Source: Rhizobium halophilum
GTDB lineage: Bacteria > Pseudomonadota > Alphaproteobacteria > Rhizobiales > Rhizobiaceae
Assembly: GCF_021648825.1 (NCBI RefSeq)
Contig: NZ_JAKJHS010000004.1
Span: 208,126 to 272,125 of the forward strand
Direction of reading: 5' to 3'
DNA: 64,000 bases
Part shown: piece after piece, positions 47,196-56,588 of the stretch
How positions within the stretch are numbered: position 1 is the first letter of the stretch
How the letters are laid out: each line of letters opens with the position of its first letter
Notes under the pieces: model-generated
The model's database searches: none
Told to the model about the DNA's origin: nothing
What the model saw: only the letters and a program-made list of their open reading frames with translations
Program-made: the position numbers and the translations under genes

Positions 47196-48614
47196 TCAGC
47201 GGCCATAGAACAACTCCGGTAGATAGAACACGATCTGCGGAAAGACATACATAAGCGTCATGCTTATGAAGACCATGAAGACAAAGGGGAGTACGCCCCT
47301 GAAGATCTGTGTCAGCCGCACCTCCGGCGGCGCAATTCCCTTGAGATAATAGGCTGACATCGCCATGGGCGGCGTCAGGAAAGACGTCTGCAGGTTGAGC
47401 GCTACCAAGATTCCGAAGAACAAGGGATCGATACCGAACATATCCAGCAGCGGAAGGAAGATCGGCACAAAGATGATGATGATCTCCGACCACTCCAGCG
47501 GCCAGCCCAGCAGGAAGATGATGAACTGCGCCAGAAGCAGAAACTGGAATGGCGTCAGGTCCAGACTGCGGACGAACTCAGAGATGATGTGCTCACCGCC
47601 CAGATAGGAGAAGACGGAAGAAAACGTATAGGAGCCGACAAAGAGCCAGCAGACCATCGCCGTGGTTCTCACCGTCAAGTAAACGCTTTGCCGAAGGCGG
47701 TCCCAGCTCATGGCGCGGTAAAGGACCGCCAGAACCATCCCGCCCAAAGCTCCGATCGCCGCCGCCTCCGTTGGCGTTGCAAGACCGAATAGAATGGACC
47801 CCAACACCGCGAGGATCAGAATGGCCAGTGGCAGGAAGGACGTGACGATCATGCCTGCAAGCTTCAGGAACGGGACGTCCGGAACCTCCTCGGCGGTCGG
47901 TTTGGGCGCAACGCTTGGCTGCAGAATGGAGCGGCCCACGATATAGATCAGATAGAGCCCGACAAGCGTGAGCCCCGGCAGAAGGGCTGCCGAATAGAGG
48001 CGCACGATGGAGGTGCCGGAGGCAGCGGCATACACGATCAGCATGATCGAGGGTGGAATGAGGATGCCGAGCGTTCCTCCCGCGCAGATGATGCCGGTGG
48101 CAAAGGAATGGTCGTACCGAGCCTTCAGCATCGCCGGCAGCGCCAGCAATCCCATGAGAGTAACCACGGCGCCGACGATACCGGTGGCTGTCGCAAACAG
48201 CGCGCAGGTGATCAACGCCGCGACGCCCATGGAGCCGGGGAGGTTCCTGGACGCAATATTCAGGGTCGAAAACAAACGATCGACGATATTGGCACGCTCG
48301 ACAATATAACCCATGAACAGGAAGAGAGGCACCGCCGTCAGTACGTCGTTCGCCATGACCGTGTAGGTCTGGTTGATGAACAGGTCGAAGACGCGGTTGT
48401 TAAAGAAGCCCTCTAGCCACAGGCTGCTACTGTCCCACCAGCCCGCCGTCTCGTCGAGGCGGTTATAGGATCGCCACATGCGATTGGGTTCATAATAGGC
48501 GTAGTAGCCAAAGCCGATGCCCATCGCCATCAAGGTGAAGGCAATCGGGAAACCCAGGAACACGATGAAAATGAAAAGACCCAGCATCAATAGGGCGACT
48601 TGTGGGTCCGTCAT
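47196..48614 (-). CDS. dctM: TRAP transporter large permease subunit
   Basis: A 472-residue inner-membrane protein of about twelve helices, the sodium-driven ion-coupled part of a tripartite transporter. Family markers include VLTAVPLFLFMGYIVERA near 90, FATATGIVGAVVTLMGLLALP, the central GILIPPSIMLIVYAAASGTSIVRLYSAALLPG (about 187-215), and a C-terminal SFLTPPMAMSAYYLKGIAP. It overlaps dctQ by four bases. The gene order dctP-dctQ-dctM is the standard one. Confidence 0.95.
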   Translation of the reverse strand: MTDPQVALLMLGLFIFIVFLGFPIAFTLMAMGIGFGYYAYYEPNRMWRSYNRLDETAGWWDSSSLWLEGFFNNRVFDLFINQTYTVMANDVLTAVPLFLFMGYIVERANIVDRLFSTLNIASRNLPGSMGVAALITCALFATATGIVGAVVTLMGLLALPAMLKARYDHSFATGIICAGGTLGILIPPSIMLIVYAAASGTSIVRLYSAALLPGLTLVGLYLIYIVGRSILQPSVAPKPTAEEVPDVPFLKLAGMIVTSFLPLAILILAVLGSILFGLATPTEAAAIGALGGMVLAVLYRAMSWDRLRQSVYLTVRTTAMVCWLFVGSYTFSSVFSYLGGEHIISEFVRSLDLTPFQFLLLAQFIIFLLGWPLEWSEIIIIFVPIFLPLLDMFGIDPLFFGILVALNLQTSFLTPPMAMSAYYLKGIAPPEVRLTQIFRGVLPFVFMVFISMTLMYVFPQIVFYLPELFYGR

Positions 48615-49195
48615 GCTTTTTCTCCTGCAGGTTCGGCCTGCTTTTCCTTGATCAGGAGCGTCTCCGTCTCCTCTACGTCTTCTTCCGCCTCAATCCACTC
48701 ACCGTCTCGAATGCAGCGGATGCATCGTAGAACTTGCGCGATCCCTTGAATGAAAAGGAGCACGCCGGCTGCCACGATAACCATCTTGAACTGGTAGATC
48801 GGGATGCCCGCAGGACTGTTGACGCTGACCTCTCCGTAACCCCACGAGCGGGAGGCGTATTTCCATCCTGCAAAGATGAGCGCCGTGACGCCGGGGAAGA
48901 AGAAGATAAGGTAGAGAACCAGGTCCACGGACGCCTGGGTCCGTGGTTTCCAGAGCCGGTAAAGGAAGTCACCGCGAACATGGCCGCCGCGAGATAAAGT
49001 GTAGGCACCGCCCATCATGAAGAGCGTGCCGTACATGATGAAAGAGACATCGAGCGCCCATGGTGTCGGTCGCCCGACGACATAGCGAACGAAGACTTCG
49101 TAGCTCGTACCGAAGGTCATCAGGACGATCAGCCACGCGAATGCCTTGCCGAACCAAGCCGACAGGGAGTCTGCAAAACGAATGAATGCCACCAT
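48611..49195 (-). CDS. dctQ: TRAP transporter small permease subunit
   Basis: A 194-residue membrane protein with four helices. LMTFGTSYEVFVRYVVGRPTPWALDVSFIMYGTLFMMGGAYTLSRGGHVRGDFLYR is the diagnostic DctQ region, with the Arg/Pro/Trp of helix 2. The C-terminal 30 residues are acidic and probably cytoplasmic. The start at 49195 has no strong ribosome site, so translation may depend on the dctP transcript. It follows dctP by about 80 bases that contain a strong hairpin and overlaps dctM at its end. Confidence 0.93.
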   Translation of the reverse strand: MVAFIRFADSLSAWFGKAFAWLIVLMTFGTSYEVFVRYVVGRPTPWALDVSFIMYGTLFMMGGAYTLSRGGHVRGDFLYRLWKPRTQASVDLVLYLIFFFPGVTALIFAGWKYASRSWGYGEVSVNSPAGIPIYQFKMVIVAAGVLLFIQGIAQVLRCIRCIRDGEWIEAEEDVEETETLLIKEKQAEPAGEKA

Positions 49196-49226
49196 CGATG
49201 CGTGCGTCTTTCTGTTGAGGGACGTT

Positions 49227-49248
49227 CGGCAGGGGAATACCCCTGCCG
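49227..49248 (-). terminator. Intercistronic hairpin after dctP
   Basis: CGGCAGGGG at 49227-49235 and CCCCTGCCG at 49240-49248 pair perfectly around AATA. It lies between dctP and dctQ with no T-run, consistent with a structure that protects the dctP mRNA and limits transcription into the permease genes. Confidence 0.65.
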
Positions 49249-49275
49249 AGACCAAGACATGCTATCGAGTGAGGC

Positions 49276-50406
49276 TCACAGCTTGAGCTTATTGGGGAAG
49301 TAATGTTGGTAGGCGAGAGCGTAGTCGGGTGAGTTCATCAACTCATAGTACGTCACCCGCTCGACCCAATCGCGCTGGCTGTCCAGCACGCGCTTCATGA
49401 ACTCGTCCTGCTCAAGATCGACGATCAGTTCGTCCCACGCCTTGATCTGCGCATCAAGCACCTCCTGTGGCGTGCGATGCACCGTCACGCCGGCGTCTTC
49501 TTCCAGCTTGCGCAGGTCGGCAGAATAGTTGTTCATCGCCGATGCGGTATTGGCCGTCGACGCGGCCTCTACCGCATAGCGCACGATCGCCTGAAGGTCC
49601 GGCTCGAGATCCTCATAGAAGCCTCGGTTGAACAGGAACTCGAAGGATTCTGATGCCTGGTGGTACGAGGACAGGTAGTAGTTCTTGGCAACGTCCTGGG
49701 CACCGAAGCGAATGTCTGATGAGGGGTTGTTGAACTCGAACGCATCGATGACGCCGCGTTCCATGGCGGGCACGATCTCGCCGCCCGGCAATTGCGCCAC
49801 CGACATGCCCATCTTCTGCATCAGGTCTGCAGCCAGACCGACCGTCCGGTACTTCAGGCCATTGATGTCGCTGACCGATTTGACCTCGTTCTTGAACCAG
49901 CCAAAGGGCTGCGCAAACATTGGGAAGCCCAGGAATCCGACAACCTCAAGGCCCAGGATATCCTGCTGCAGTTCCCGATAGAATTCCGCACCGCCGCCCT
50001 CGTAGAACCAGGACAGCATGGTTGTGGCCGATCCGCCGAATACGGGACCGGTGCCGAACAGTGAGGCGCCCTTGTGCTTGCCGTACCAATAGACGGGCAC
50101 AGAATGCGCGGCGTCGATGACGCCGTCGTGGCAGGCGTCCAAAACCTGGAACGCGCCCACGACCGCGCCTGCTGGCAACAGGTCAACCGTCAACCGTTTG
50201 CCCGACATGGCTTCCACACGCTCAGTGAATTGACGTGCAAAATCCATCCAGATGTCAGACGCAGGCCACGATGTCTGCATCTTCATCACCATAGGCGATT
50301 GTGCCAGAACTGCCGGCGCTGCAAGCGTACCTGCGGCGGCTCCACCTGCGGTTGCGCTAATTTTCAAGAAGTTCCGGCGCGTGTGCGCCTTGTCAGCATT
50401 TCCCAT
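49276..50406 (-). CDS. dctP: TRAP transporter solute-binding protein
   Basis: A 376-residue periplasmic receptor with a twin-arginine signal (TRRNFLKISATAGGAAAGTL) cut near APAVLAQ. The mature part has MKMQTSWPASDIWMDFARQF, then PFGWFKNEVKSVSDINGLKYRTVGLAADLMQKMG and VPAMERGVIDAFEFNNPSSD, the DctP-family signature around the ligand-binding Arg. It belongs to the monocarboxylate/2-oxoacid type as judged by SSYHQASESFEF, so lactate, pyruvate or related acids are likely. It is not closely related to the tandem receptors at 6-8.5 kb. GGGAGGAG precedes the ATG. Confidence 0.95.
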   Translation of the reverse strand: MGNADKAHTRRNFLKISATAGGAAAGTLAAPAVLAQSPMVMKMQTSWPASDIWMDFARQFTERVEAMSGKRLTVDLLPAGAVVGAFQVLDACHDGVIDAAHSVPVYWYGKHKGASLFGTGPVFGGSATTMLSWFYEGGGAEFYRELQQDILGLEVVGFLGFPMFAQPFGWFKNEVKSVSDINGLKYRTVGLAADLMQKMGMSVAQLPGGEIVPAMERGVIDAFEFNNPSSDIRFGAQDVAKNYYLSSYHQASESFEFLFNRGFYEDLEPDLQAIVRYAVEAASTANTASAMNNYSADLRKLEEDAGVTVHRTPQEVLDAQIKAWDELIVDLEQDEFMKRVLDSQRDWVERVTYYELMNSPDYALAYQHYFPNKLKL

Positions 50407-50551
50407 TGATTTCTCCTCCCATTGGGCGGGCTTTTGCCCTTCTCCCAAGGCGGAGTATTCCGGAAAAAAAGTTCGACTTCAATAGATCAAGGCCGCCCGA
50501 GCTTCGATTAAGCCCTGTCGATGCATGATCCACTTGAAGATGTTGAACTAT

Positions 50552-50716
50552 TCAGCGCACGGCGCTGACCGGAATGGACGAAGTGCTGCACGGATCGAGC
50601 CCATAGGCAGGGGCGCATTCGCTGTTGCCTGCCGCATCTGTCTTCGGAGCGAAGAAGGAGCCGGCGAGAATGGTAAGTGCCGCACACACGAAGAACAGTG
50701 CGATGGGCTTGCCCAT
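50552..50716 (-). CDS. Small secreted cysteine-containing protein
   Basis: A 54-residue protein with an N-terminal hydrophobic signal (IALFFVCAALTILAGSFFAP) and a short mature part with two cysteines (SECAPAYGLDPCSTSSIP) that could form a disulfide. AAAGG nine bases before the ATG is the ribosome site. The function is unknown. It is free-standing between the TRAP operon and the NDUFA9-like gene. A longer in-frame start at 50800 is less likely because the extra residues look non-coding. Confidence 0.5.
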   Translation of the reverse strand: MGKPIALFFVCAALTILAGSFFAPKTDAAGNSECAPAYGLDPCSTSSIPVSAVR

Positions 50717-50907
50717 GGGGAGATGCCTTTCGGATAGGATGTGACGGTGTTGAGCAATTTTCGCTGCAGGGCGTGTATTGTCCGGCAGGAACGAACTCAA
50801 TAGCGAAAGTTGCTGAATCGCCCGTTAATGCGCAAGTCTTCGAAGTTGCGACCTTCGTGCAACATGTTCAGCGCCAGCGAGGTAACCGCTGAAGCAGGAA
50901 GCGCCTG

Positions 50908-51888
50908 TCAGGCTGCCTTGCCGGTGTTCGTGAACTGGCCCTGCGGGCGATATTGAACGAGATAGGCCGGCACGACCGAGGACATCAGCGTCGGGCTGAT
51001 ACCCATCCCCTCCAGCGTGCGTCCCTCTTCGACCGCATCCTGCGAGACGACGTTGTCACCCTTCAGCAACTCCACCTGATCGCCGGTAATTGGCGGGGTG
51101 ATCAGAGGAACCAGCGATGCCACACTGCCAAGTAGCGAGGCCAGGCCGAAGGGCAACGACACAAGCGGCCTCTTGCGATTGGTGGTCCGCAGGACGAACT
51201 CAAGGGTCTCCCGGAAAGTCAGAACTTCGGGCCCGCCGAGTTCGTAGATCCTGCCACCGGGTATCACCCCATCGACACCGAGTGCCACTGCCTGGGCGAC
51301 ATCCTCGACATGGACGGGCTGAAACCTCGTCTTGCCGCCGCCGATCAGTGGCAGGGCTGGGAACATCTTAGCCATGCCGGCAAATTTGTTGAAGAAGCTG
51401 TCTTCCGGCCCGAAGACGATGGAGGGACGCAGAATGACTGCATCCGGCACGTTGGACAGGACTGCGCGTTCTCCCCGGCTCTTGCTGCGGGCGTAGCTGG
51501 AGGCCGAATTCTCGTCAGCACCAATCGCCGAAATATGCACAAGCCTGGCGCCTGCGGCACGCGTGGCCTCCGCCACGGCACGGCCACCAAAATCCTGAAC
51601 GGCATCGAATGAATTGCGGCCGCTTTCAAACAGAATGCCGACGCAGTTCACCACGGCGGATGCGCCCTGAACCGCGTGATCCACCGAATAGCGATAGCGG
51701 AGATTGGCCTGGATCAGCGAAATCTGGCCGACATAGCCATAGGGCAGCAAGAAGCCCGCGAGATCCGGCCGGCGCACAGCGACCCGGATGCGATAGCCGC
51801 GCTTAGCCAGCGTGCGCACCACATGCCGCCCGACGAACCCCGATCCCCCGAAGACGGTGACGAGAGGTGGCAGGTTGGACACGGTCAT
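50908..51888 (-). CDS. Complex I NDUFA9-like NAD(P)-binding protein
   Basis: A 326-residue atypical short-chain dehydrogenase. The nucleotide-binding motif VTVFGGSGFVGRHVVRTLAKRGYRIRVAVRRPD is at the N-terminus; LVHISAIGADENSASSYARSK carries the Tyr/Lys-type site; then VILRPSIVFGPEDSFFN. In alphaproteobacteria this protein is related to the NDUFA9 accessory subunit of mitochondrial complex I and may associate with respiratory or quinone enzymes. It is the first of several genes transcribed leftward from 54.2 kb but is separated from DUF1330 by 100 bases. Confidence 0.9.
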   Translation of the reverse strand: MTVSNLPPLVTVFGGSGFVGRHVVRTLAKRGYRIRVAVRRPDLAGFLLPYGYVGQISLIQANLRYRYSVDHAVQGASAVVNCVGILFESGRNSFDAVQDFGGRAVAEATRAAGARLVHISAIGADENSASSYARSKSRGERAVLSNVPDAVILRPSIVFGPEDSFFNKFAGMAKMFPALPLIGGGKTRFQPVHVEDVAQAVALGVDGVIPGGRIYELGGPEVLTFRETLEFVLRTTNRKRPLVSLPFGLASLLGSVASLVPLITPPITGDQVELLKGDNVVSQDAVEEGRTLEGMGISPTLMSSVVPAYLVQYRPQGQFTNTGKAA

Positions 51889-51988
51889 GATGCTGCTCCG
51901 GGAGCTATGATGGTCTGATTGTTGACGGTCTCTTAGACTAAATGCACCGCAACTGGAAGCCTGAGAAATGCCGCATCCAGAGGCGTGC

Positions 51989-52276
51989 TCAAACGCCTTC
52001 GACGACCACCATCTCAGCGTCTGCAACCTCCTGGCGAATCCTGGCCGCCGCCTGGTATTCGGTCGAATTGTAGCAATCGACAGCCGCCTGAAGCGAAGGA
52101 AACTCAATCACCACGTTACGAGCACGAGCGCCGCCTTCAAGCTCGACGAATTCTCCCCCGCGCGCAAGGAAGTTTGCCCCGAAGCGCTCGAAGGCGGGCT
52201 TTGCGGTGCTGACGTAATCTTTGTAGCGCTCGGCATCGCGAACATCCACGCGCGCAATCCAGTATCCCTTGGGCAT
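51989..52276 (-). CDS. DUF1330 family protein
   Basis: A 95-residue soluble protein of the dimeric alpha-beta barrel type. Typical features are YWIARVDVRDAERYKDYVS, the loop with ARGGEFVELEGGARARNVVIEFPS and the helix SLQAAVDCYNSTEYQAA. DUF1330 proteins are small and of unknown function. It lies 22 bases downstream of pyrF in the same direction, so it is likely in its operon. Confidence 0.9.
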   Translation of the reverse strand: MPKGYWIARVDVRDAERYKDYVSTAKPAFERFGANFLARGGEFVELEGGARARNVVIEFPSLQAAVDCYNSTEYQAAARIRQEVADAEMVVVEGV

Positions 52277-52298
52277 GATGATCTCTCCTTGTGCTACG

Positions 52299-52991
52299 TT
52301 AGAGCGCGGCCGCCATTTCGTCGACGATGGCACGCGCGGCCGACTTCGGATCCTGTGCCTTTACGATTGGACGCCCGACAACCAGATGTGTCGATCCAGC
52401 GCGAAGGGCATCGCGGGGCGTCATGACACGCTTCTGGTCGCCGGCGTTGGATCCTAGCGGGCGGATCCCCGGTGTGACGATGTTCATTTGCGGGCCCACG
52501 ATGCGACGAGCCTCCGCAGATTCTTCGGCCGAGCAAACGATCCCTCCCATGCCTGCGTCACGTGCTTGCTCGGCCCGGCGTCGGACAAGGCTCTGGGGAT
52601 CGCAGTCATAGCCTGCCTCGCGCAGATCCGCATCGTCCATCGACGTGAGTACAGTGACGCCGAGCAGCGTCAGATCCGACCCTTTTGCGGCCTCAACGGC
52701 AGCGCGCATCGCTTTTGGATAGGCATGCAATGTGAGCATGGATACGCCCATCTTGGCGATGTTCTCGACGCCCTTGGCCACGGTATTGTCGATGTCCAGA
52801 AGCTTCATGTCGAGGAACACCTTCTTGCCGGCATTGACGAGCTCACGGGCGAAATCAAGACCTCCGGCGAAGACGAGTTGATAGCCGACCTTGTAAAAGG
52901 TGACCTCATTCCCAAGGGTAGAGACAAGTGCCTGCGCTTCGCGCACGGTGGGAACGTCCAGGCCAACGATCAGGCGGTCACGCGGGTCCAT
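52299..52991 (-). CDS. pyrF: Orotidine 5'-phosphate decarboxylase
   Basis: A 230-residue TIM-barrel enzyme that makes UMP from OMP, the last step of pyrimidine synthesis. The catalytic DxKxxDI motif is [13 protein letters not shown] (about 59-71), preceded by [14 protein letters not shown]; the phosphate-binding C-terminal part is [15 protein letters not shown]. The protein has normal length. Its start overlaps the histidine-phosphatase-like gene by 14 bases. Confidence 0.96.
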   Translation of the reverse strand: MDPRDRLIVGLDVPTVREAQALVSTLGNEVTFYKVGYQLVFAGGLDFARELVNAGKKVFLDMKLLDIDNTVAKGVENIAKMGVSMLTLHAYPKAMRAAVEAAKGSDLTLLGVTVLTSMDDADLREAGYDCDPQSLVRRRAEQARDAGMGGIVCSAEESAEARRIVGPQMNIVTPGIRPLGSNAGDQKRVMTPRDALRAGSTHLVVGRPIVKAQDPKSAARAIVDEMAAAL

Positions 52992-53577
52992 GTCCGAATC
53001 CCTTCCATTCTTCCATAGGCGTCCAGTCGCATGAGAGGCTCCGGTCTGCAAGGGAGAAGGCATAGAGATTGCCGCCACCTGGAGGCTGGTCACGGTCGCG
53101 CGCAATAGGATGGCCGGCAAGATGACACTTCAGAAGTGTCCCGACTCCGCCGTGCCCAACGAAGGCGATCGGGATGGCAGGGTCATGCTCGTCGAGGATT
53201 CTCGTCACCGCAGCGACGATCCGGACCTGCGCGTCCACCGCGCGCTCCCAGCCACGGTAGCTGTCATGGGGATGACCAAAGAACTGGTCGGCGGCTGCCT
53301 CGAACTCCTGTGGCGGGAGAAAGCCTGTTGCGGAACGGTCATTCTCGTACATGTCCGGCTGGATCTCAACGGGGATCTCGGAAAGACTCACCAGCAGTTC
53401 TGCTGTCTCAATCGCCTTCCTCTCCTGGCTCGCGATAACGCGCTGAAGCGTGGCAGCCCATGGCAATTGCACCGATTTGAAAACGCGTGCGCGACCGATC
53501 GTGGACAGCCCCCACTCAGGAACTGGAATGTTAGGGTTTATATCCACCTGCGGATGCGTAATGTAGACGCCGAACAT
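52978..53577 (-). CDS. Histidine phosphatase-like protein with degenerate RHG motif
   Basis: A 199-residue protein of the phosphoglycerate mutase/histidine phosphatase fold. The first catalytic motif, normally RHG, reads [11 protein letters not shown], so the phosphate-binding Arg and the Gly are lost while a His remains. [11 protein letters not shown] and [16 protein letters not shown] match the family, and the second conserved His is in [10 protein letters not shown]. Activity is uncertain. The end overlaps pyrF by 14 bases, indicating coupled translation, so its role may lie near nucleotide metabolism. Confidence 0.8.
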   Translation of the reverse strand: MFGVYITHPQVDINPNIPVPEWGLSTIGRARVFKSVQLPWAATLQRVIASQERKAIETAELLVSLSEIPVEIQPDMYENDRSATGFLPPQEFEAAADQFFGHPHDSYRGWERAVDAQVRIVAAVTRILDEHDPAIPIAFVGHGGVGTLLKCHLAGHPIARDRDQPPGGGNLYAFSLADRSLSCDWTPMEEWKGFGHGPA

Positions 53578-53583
53578 GGCGAA

Positions 53584-54177
53584 CTAGCCTCTGCTGTAGA
53601 CCCATAGCTGCGCCGGCGGGATATTGCGCACGACAAAATCCAGATGCCTGATGTGGAAGCGGTCCGGCCGGGCGTCGATTGGAGAAATGGGGCTGTAGGT
53701 GATCTGTACAACCGGGCGTCCCGACGGCATGCGATCAAGCAGGTCTTCCAGCAGTGCGATACGTCGCTCCATCGGAAAACTCAGCATCGGGATGGCGGAG
53801 ATGACGGCGTCGAACTGCCGGCCTTCCCAATCGGCTAGCGTCCGGTCGAGGTCAAATGCATCGCCATTGATGAAGTTGACCGCAGGGAGAGTTCGCGTGA
53901 GGTGCTGGTAGAAGTCGGTCGAGTACTCGATCGACACAATGTTTTCGGGGGCAACGCCGCGCTTCATGATCGCTTTGGTGATGATCCCCGTTCCTGGGCC
54001 AAGCTCCAGCACGGGAAGACCGGATGAAGGTTCGATCACGCTCGCCATGCGTCGAGCGGTCACTGAGGAAGTTGGCAAGACGGCACCAACGCTTTTCGGA
54101 CCGTCGATCCATCCCTTGAAGAAGCGGATCTCTTCATCGAACTTTCGGCCAAGCCGTTCCTTTAGGCGCATCTGCAT
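53584..54177 (-). CDS. pmtA: Phospholipid N-methyltransferase PmtA
   Basis: A 197-residue methyltransferase that converts phosphatidylethanolamine to phosphatidylcholine in three steps with SAM, the path by which rhizobia make PC. The N-terminal amphipathic region (RLKERLGRKFDEEIRFFKGWID) that binds membranes, the VGAVLPTSSVTARRMA segment and the SAM-binding VLELGPGTGIITKAI (about 55-70) are typical of the Sinorhizobium/Agrobacterium PmtA group. GAGGAG precedes the start; a GTG one codon earlier is possible. It ends a few bases before the histidine phosphatase gene. Confidence 0.92.
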   Translation of the reverse strand: MQMRLKERLGRKFDEEIRFFKGWIDGPKSVGAVLPTSSVTARRMASVIEPSSGLPVLELGPGTGIITKAIMKRGVAPENIVSIEYSTDFYQHLTRTLPAVNFINGDAFDLDRTLADWEGRQFDAVISAIPMLSFPMERRIALLEDLLDRMPSGRPVVQITYSPISPIDARPDRFHIRHLDFVVRNIPPAQLWVYSRG

Positions 54178-54266
54178 CACGTCTGTCTCCTCTCCGGTTC
54201 CTCAAGTTATGGTGGAGGATGGCGCAAAGACAAGGAAAAATGTCGCACGCGGAAAACAGCAAAAAG

Positions 54267-54292
54267 AAAGCGGCAGGAGTGCCTGCCGCTTT
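54267..54292 (-). terminator. Terminator of dnaN
   Basis: AAAGCGGCAG at 54267-54276 and CTGCCGCTTT at 54283-54292 pair perfectly around six bases and are followed on the minus strand by CTTTTTG. It lies just behind the dnaN stop. Confidence 0.88.
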
Positions 54293-54297
54293 GATCC

Positions 54298-55416
54298 TTA
54301 GACGCGCATCGGCATCAGTACGTAAAGAGCGTCGTCACCCGCCGTATCGCGGACAAGTGTTGGCGATCCCGCGTCCGCCAGCATGAAGATTGCGTCTTCC
54401 CCGGACAGCTGAGCCGTGATGTCCAGGAGGTATTTGGCGTTGAAGCCGATCTCCAAGGGATCATTGTCATAACCCACGGCGACTTCTTCCGTCGCACTGC
54501 CCGAGTCGGGATTGTTGACCGTCAGCGTCAGCTGGCCGTCCGTCAGCGCCAGCTTGACCGCGCGGCCGCGCTCAGAGGAGATCGTCGAAACGCGATCGAC
54601 GGCGCGCGTGAAGCTCTGGCAGTCGACGCGCATCTCCTTGTCATTGTTGGCCGGAATGACGCGCTGGTAGTCCGGGAAGGTGCCGTCGATCAGCTTCGAC
54701 GTCATCACGATGCCGCCGATCGTCAGGCGGATCTTCGCGTCCGAAACCTCAACCGTGACCACCACCTCCGGATTGTCGACAAGCTTCTGCAGTTCGCCCA
54801 CCGTCTTGCGAGGGATGATGATGCCAGGCATGCCCTCGGAACCGGAAGGTGCGTCGACATTGGCGCGGGCGAGGCGGTGGCCGTCAGTTGCCACGGACCG
54901 TAGCTTCAGATCGCCCCCGGATTCGATCGTGTGGAAGAAGATGCCGTTCAGGTAATAGCGGGTTTCTTCCGTCGAGATGGCAAACTGGGTGCGGTCGATC
55001 AGCATCTTGAGATCGGTCGCCTTCAGTTTGAACGTGTGCGAGAAACTTCCAGCGGTCAGATCCGGGAAATCGGCTTCCGGCAGGCACTGCAAGGTGAACT
55101 TCGAGCGGCCGGACTGTACCGTCATAGAGCCGCCGTCAGGATTGGTGGCGAGTAGCACTTCCGAGCCGTCCGGCAGCTTGCGAACGATTTCGTAAAGCAG
55201 GTGCGCCGGCACGGTTGTCGCGCCAGGCTGTTCGACCATGGCGGCGACAGCCTCGGTGATTTCAAGGTCAAGGTCCGTTGCCTTCAGCGCGAGATCCGCG
55301 CCCGAGGCGCGCAACAGAACGTTAGACAGGATCGGGATCGTGTTTCGACGCTCCACCACACGGTGGACGTGGTTCAGCGACTTCAGGAGGTTGGACCGCT
55401 CAAGAGTAATACGCAT
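54298..55416 (-). CDS. dnaN: DNA polymerase III beta sliding clamp
   Basis: The 372-residue clamp that holds DNA polymerase III on the template. It starts MRITLERSNLLKSLNHVHRVVERRNTIPILSNVLL, the classic N-terminus, and has three similar domains; typical segments are FAISTEETRYYLNGIFF, VATDGHRLARA and DNDPLEIGFNAKYLLD; the C-terminus ends VLMPMRV. The ATG at 55416 gives the expected length; longer open frames upstream are not conserved. dnaA is not in the window, so the dnaN locus here is not at the usual dnaA-dnaN position. Confidence 0.97.
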   Translation of the reverse strand: MRITLERSNLLKSLNHVHRVVERRNTIPILSNVLLRASGADLALKATDLDLEITEAVAAMVEQPGATTVPAHLLYEIVRKLPDGSEVLLATNPDGGSMTVQSGRSKFTLQCLPEADFPDLTAGSFSHTFKLKATDLKMLIDRTQFAISTEETRYYLNGIFFHTIESGGDLKLRSVATDGHRLARANVDAPSGSEGMPGIIIPRKTVGELQKLVDNPEVVVTVEVSDAKIRLTIGGIVMTSKLIDGTFPDYQRVIPANNDKEMRVDCQSFTRAVDRVSTISSERGRAVKLALTDGQLTLTVNNPDSGSATEEVAVGYDNDPLEIGFNAKYLLDITAQLSGEDAIFMLADAGSPTLVRDTAGDDALYVLMPMRV

Positions 55417-55670
55417 TGACGCTACCGCTTTCGACAGGGCGCCCTTGGGGACGACGCCCAGATAATTGCCGGCCCAGGAAAGGCCGGAAGATGTGGACGC
55501 GCAAAATGGCAGAAGATTTACCCAGAAAGCAAGAGCCAGTGAGGGAGGGTGATCTGCATTCACAGACTTGCCCCAGACATCCACAGGCAATCGGGAGGGT
55601 CCCATCCTTGCCGATCTACCCTCGGGTGCCATAAGAGGGATGAGGAACTAACTTTTTACCGAGCCTGCCA

Positions 55671-56588
55671 TTGAGCGACGACCGGACTATAACCGCCCGC
55701 ACCTACCGGATCGCCAGCATGGCGATCCCGGCACGCCCGCTCGAGGCGGGGCTGTACCTTGTCGCGACGCCGATCGGAAATCTCGGCGATATCACGTTAC
55801 GGGCTCTGGAGACGCTCGCTGGGGCGGATGTGCTGGCCTGCGAGGATACGCGGGTGACCCGTGTCCTTCTGGATCGCTTTGGGATCGTCAACCGGCCGTT
55901 TCCCTACCATGAGCACAATGCAGCGGAAGCGGGCACGAAGTTGCTTGCGGCGCTGGAAGAGGGAAAGTCTGTGGCGCTGGTTTCCGATGCCGGAACGCCG
56001 TTGGTATCCGATCCCGGCTACAGGCTCGGTCAGCTGGCGATCGAGGGGGGGCACAGAGTCGTGCCGGTTCCGGGCGCGTCCGCGCCACTCGCCGCGCTGG
56101 TCGGCTCTGGCTTGCCGTCCGATGCCTTCCTGTTCGCCGGCTTCCTGCCGGTCAAGGACAAGGGCAAGCGCGACCGGCTTGCGGAGCTTTCAAGGGTCCC
56201 TGCAACGCTGATCTTCTTTGAGTCCCCGCACCGTATCGGTGCTACGCTTGCAACTGCCGCCGATGTTCTCGGGCCGGGACGTCGCGCTGCAGTCTGCCGC
56301 GAGCTGACCAAGACCTTTGAGGAATTCCAGCGGGGGACGCTGGAGGAGCTGGCGTCGCATTATGGTGGCCGCGCGGTGAAGGGGGAAATCGTTCTGTTGG
56401 TCGCGCCACCGGAGATTGACGACGTTCCGGGCGCGGTCGAGGTGGAGGTCCTGCTGCGGGAATTGTCCGCCAACATGCCTGCTTCCCAAGCTGCTGCCGA
56501 AGGAGCCCGCCTGACCGGGTTGTCCAAGAAGGACCTCTACCAACGCCTGCTGGCCCTGAAGGACGAAGAAGGTGGCGAAGGACAGTAA
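55671..56588 (+). CDS. rsmI: 16S rRNA (cytidine-1402-2'-O) methyltransferase
   Basis: A 305-residue SAM-dependent ribosomal RNA methyltransferase. Markers are [22 protein letters not shown] (about 25-46), [37 protein letters not shown] and [12 protein letters not shown]. The TTG at 55671 is used here because the region upstream of MAIPARPLE is needed for a family-like N-terminus, but no ribosome site is visible, and the ATG at 55719 is a fair alternative. It is divergent from dnaN and overlaps yraN. Confidence 0.93.
   Translation: MSDDRTITARTYRIASMAIPARPLEAGLYLVATPIGNLGDITLRALETLAGADVLACEDTRVTRVLLDRFGIVNRPFPYHEHNAAEAGTKLLAALEEGKSVALVSDAGTPLVSDPGYRLGQLAIEGGHRVVPVPGASAPLAALVGSGLPSDAFLFAGFLPVKDKGKRDRLAELSRVPATLIFFESPHRIGATLATAADVLGPGRRAAVCRELTKTFEEFQRGTLEELASHYGGRAVKGEIVLLVAPPEIDDVPGAVEVEVLLRELSANMPASQAAAEGARLTGLSKKDLYQRLLALKDEEGGEGQ

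Noticed and set aside
55560..55590. DnaA-box-like ACATCCACA near dnaN, possible origin.
   Set aside because: Only one site with 7 of 9 matches is present and no AT-rich unwinding region or cluster of boxes; dnaA is not adjacent.
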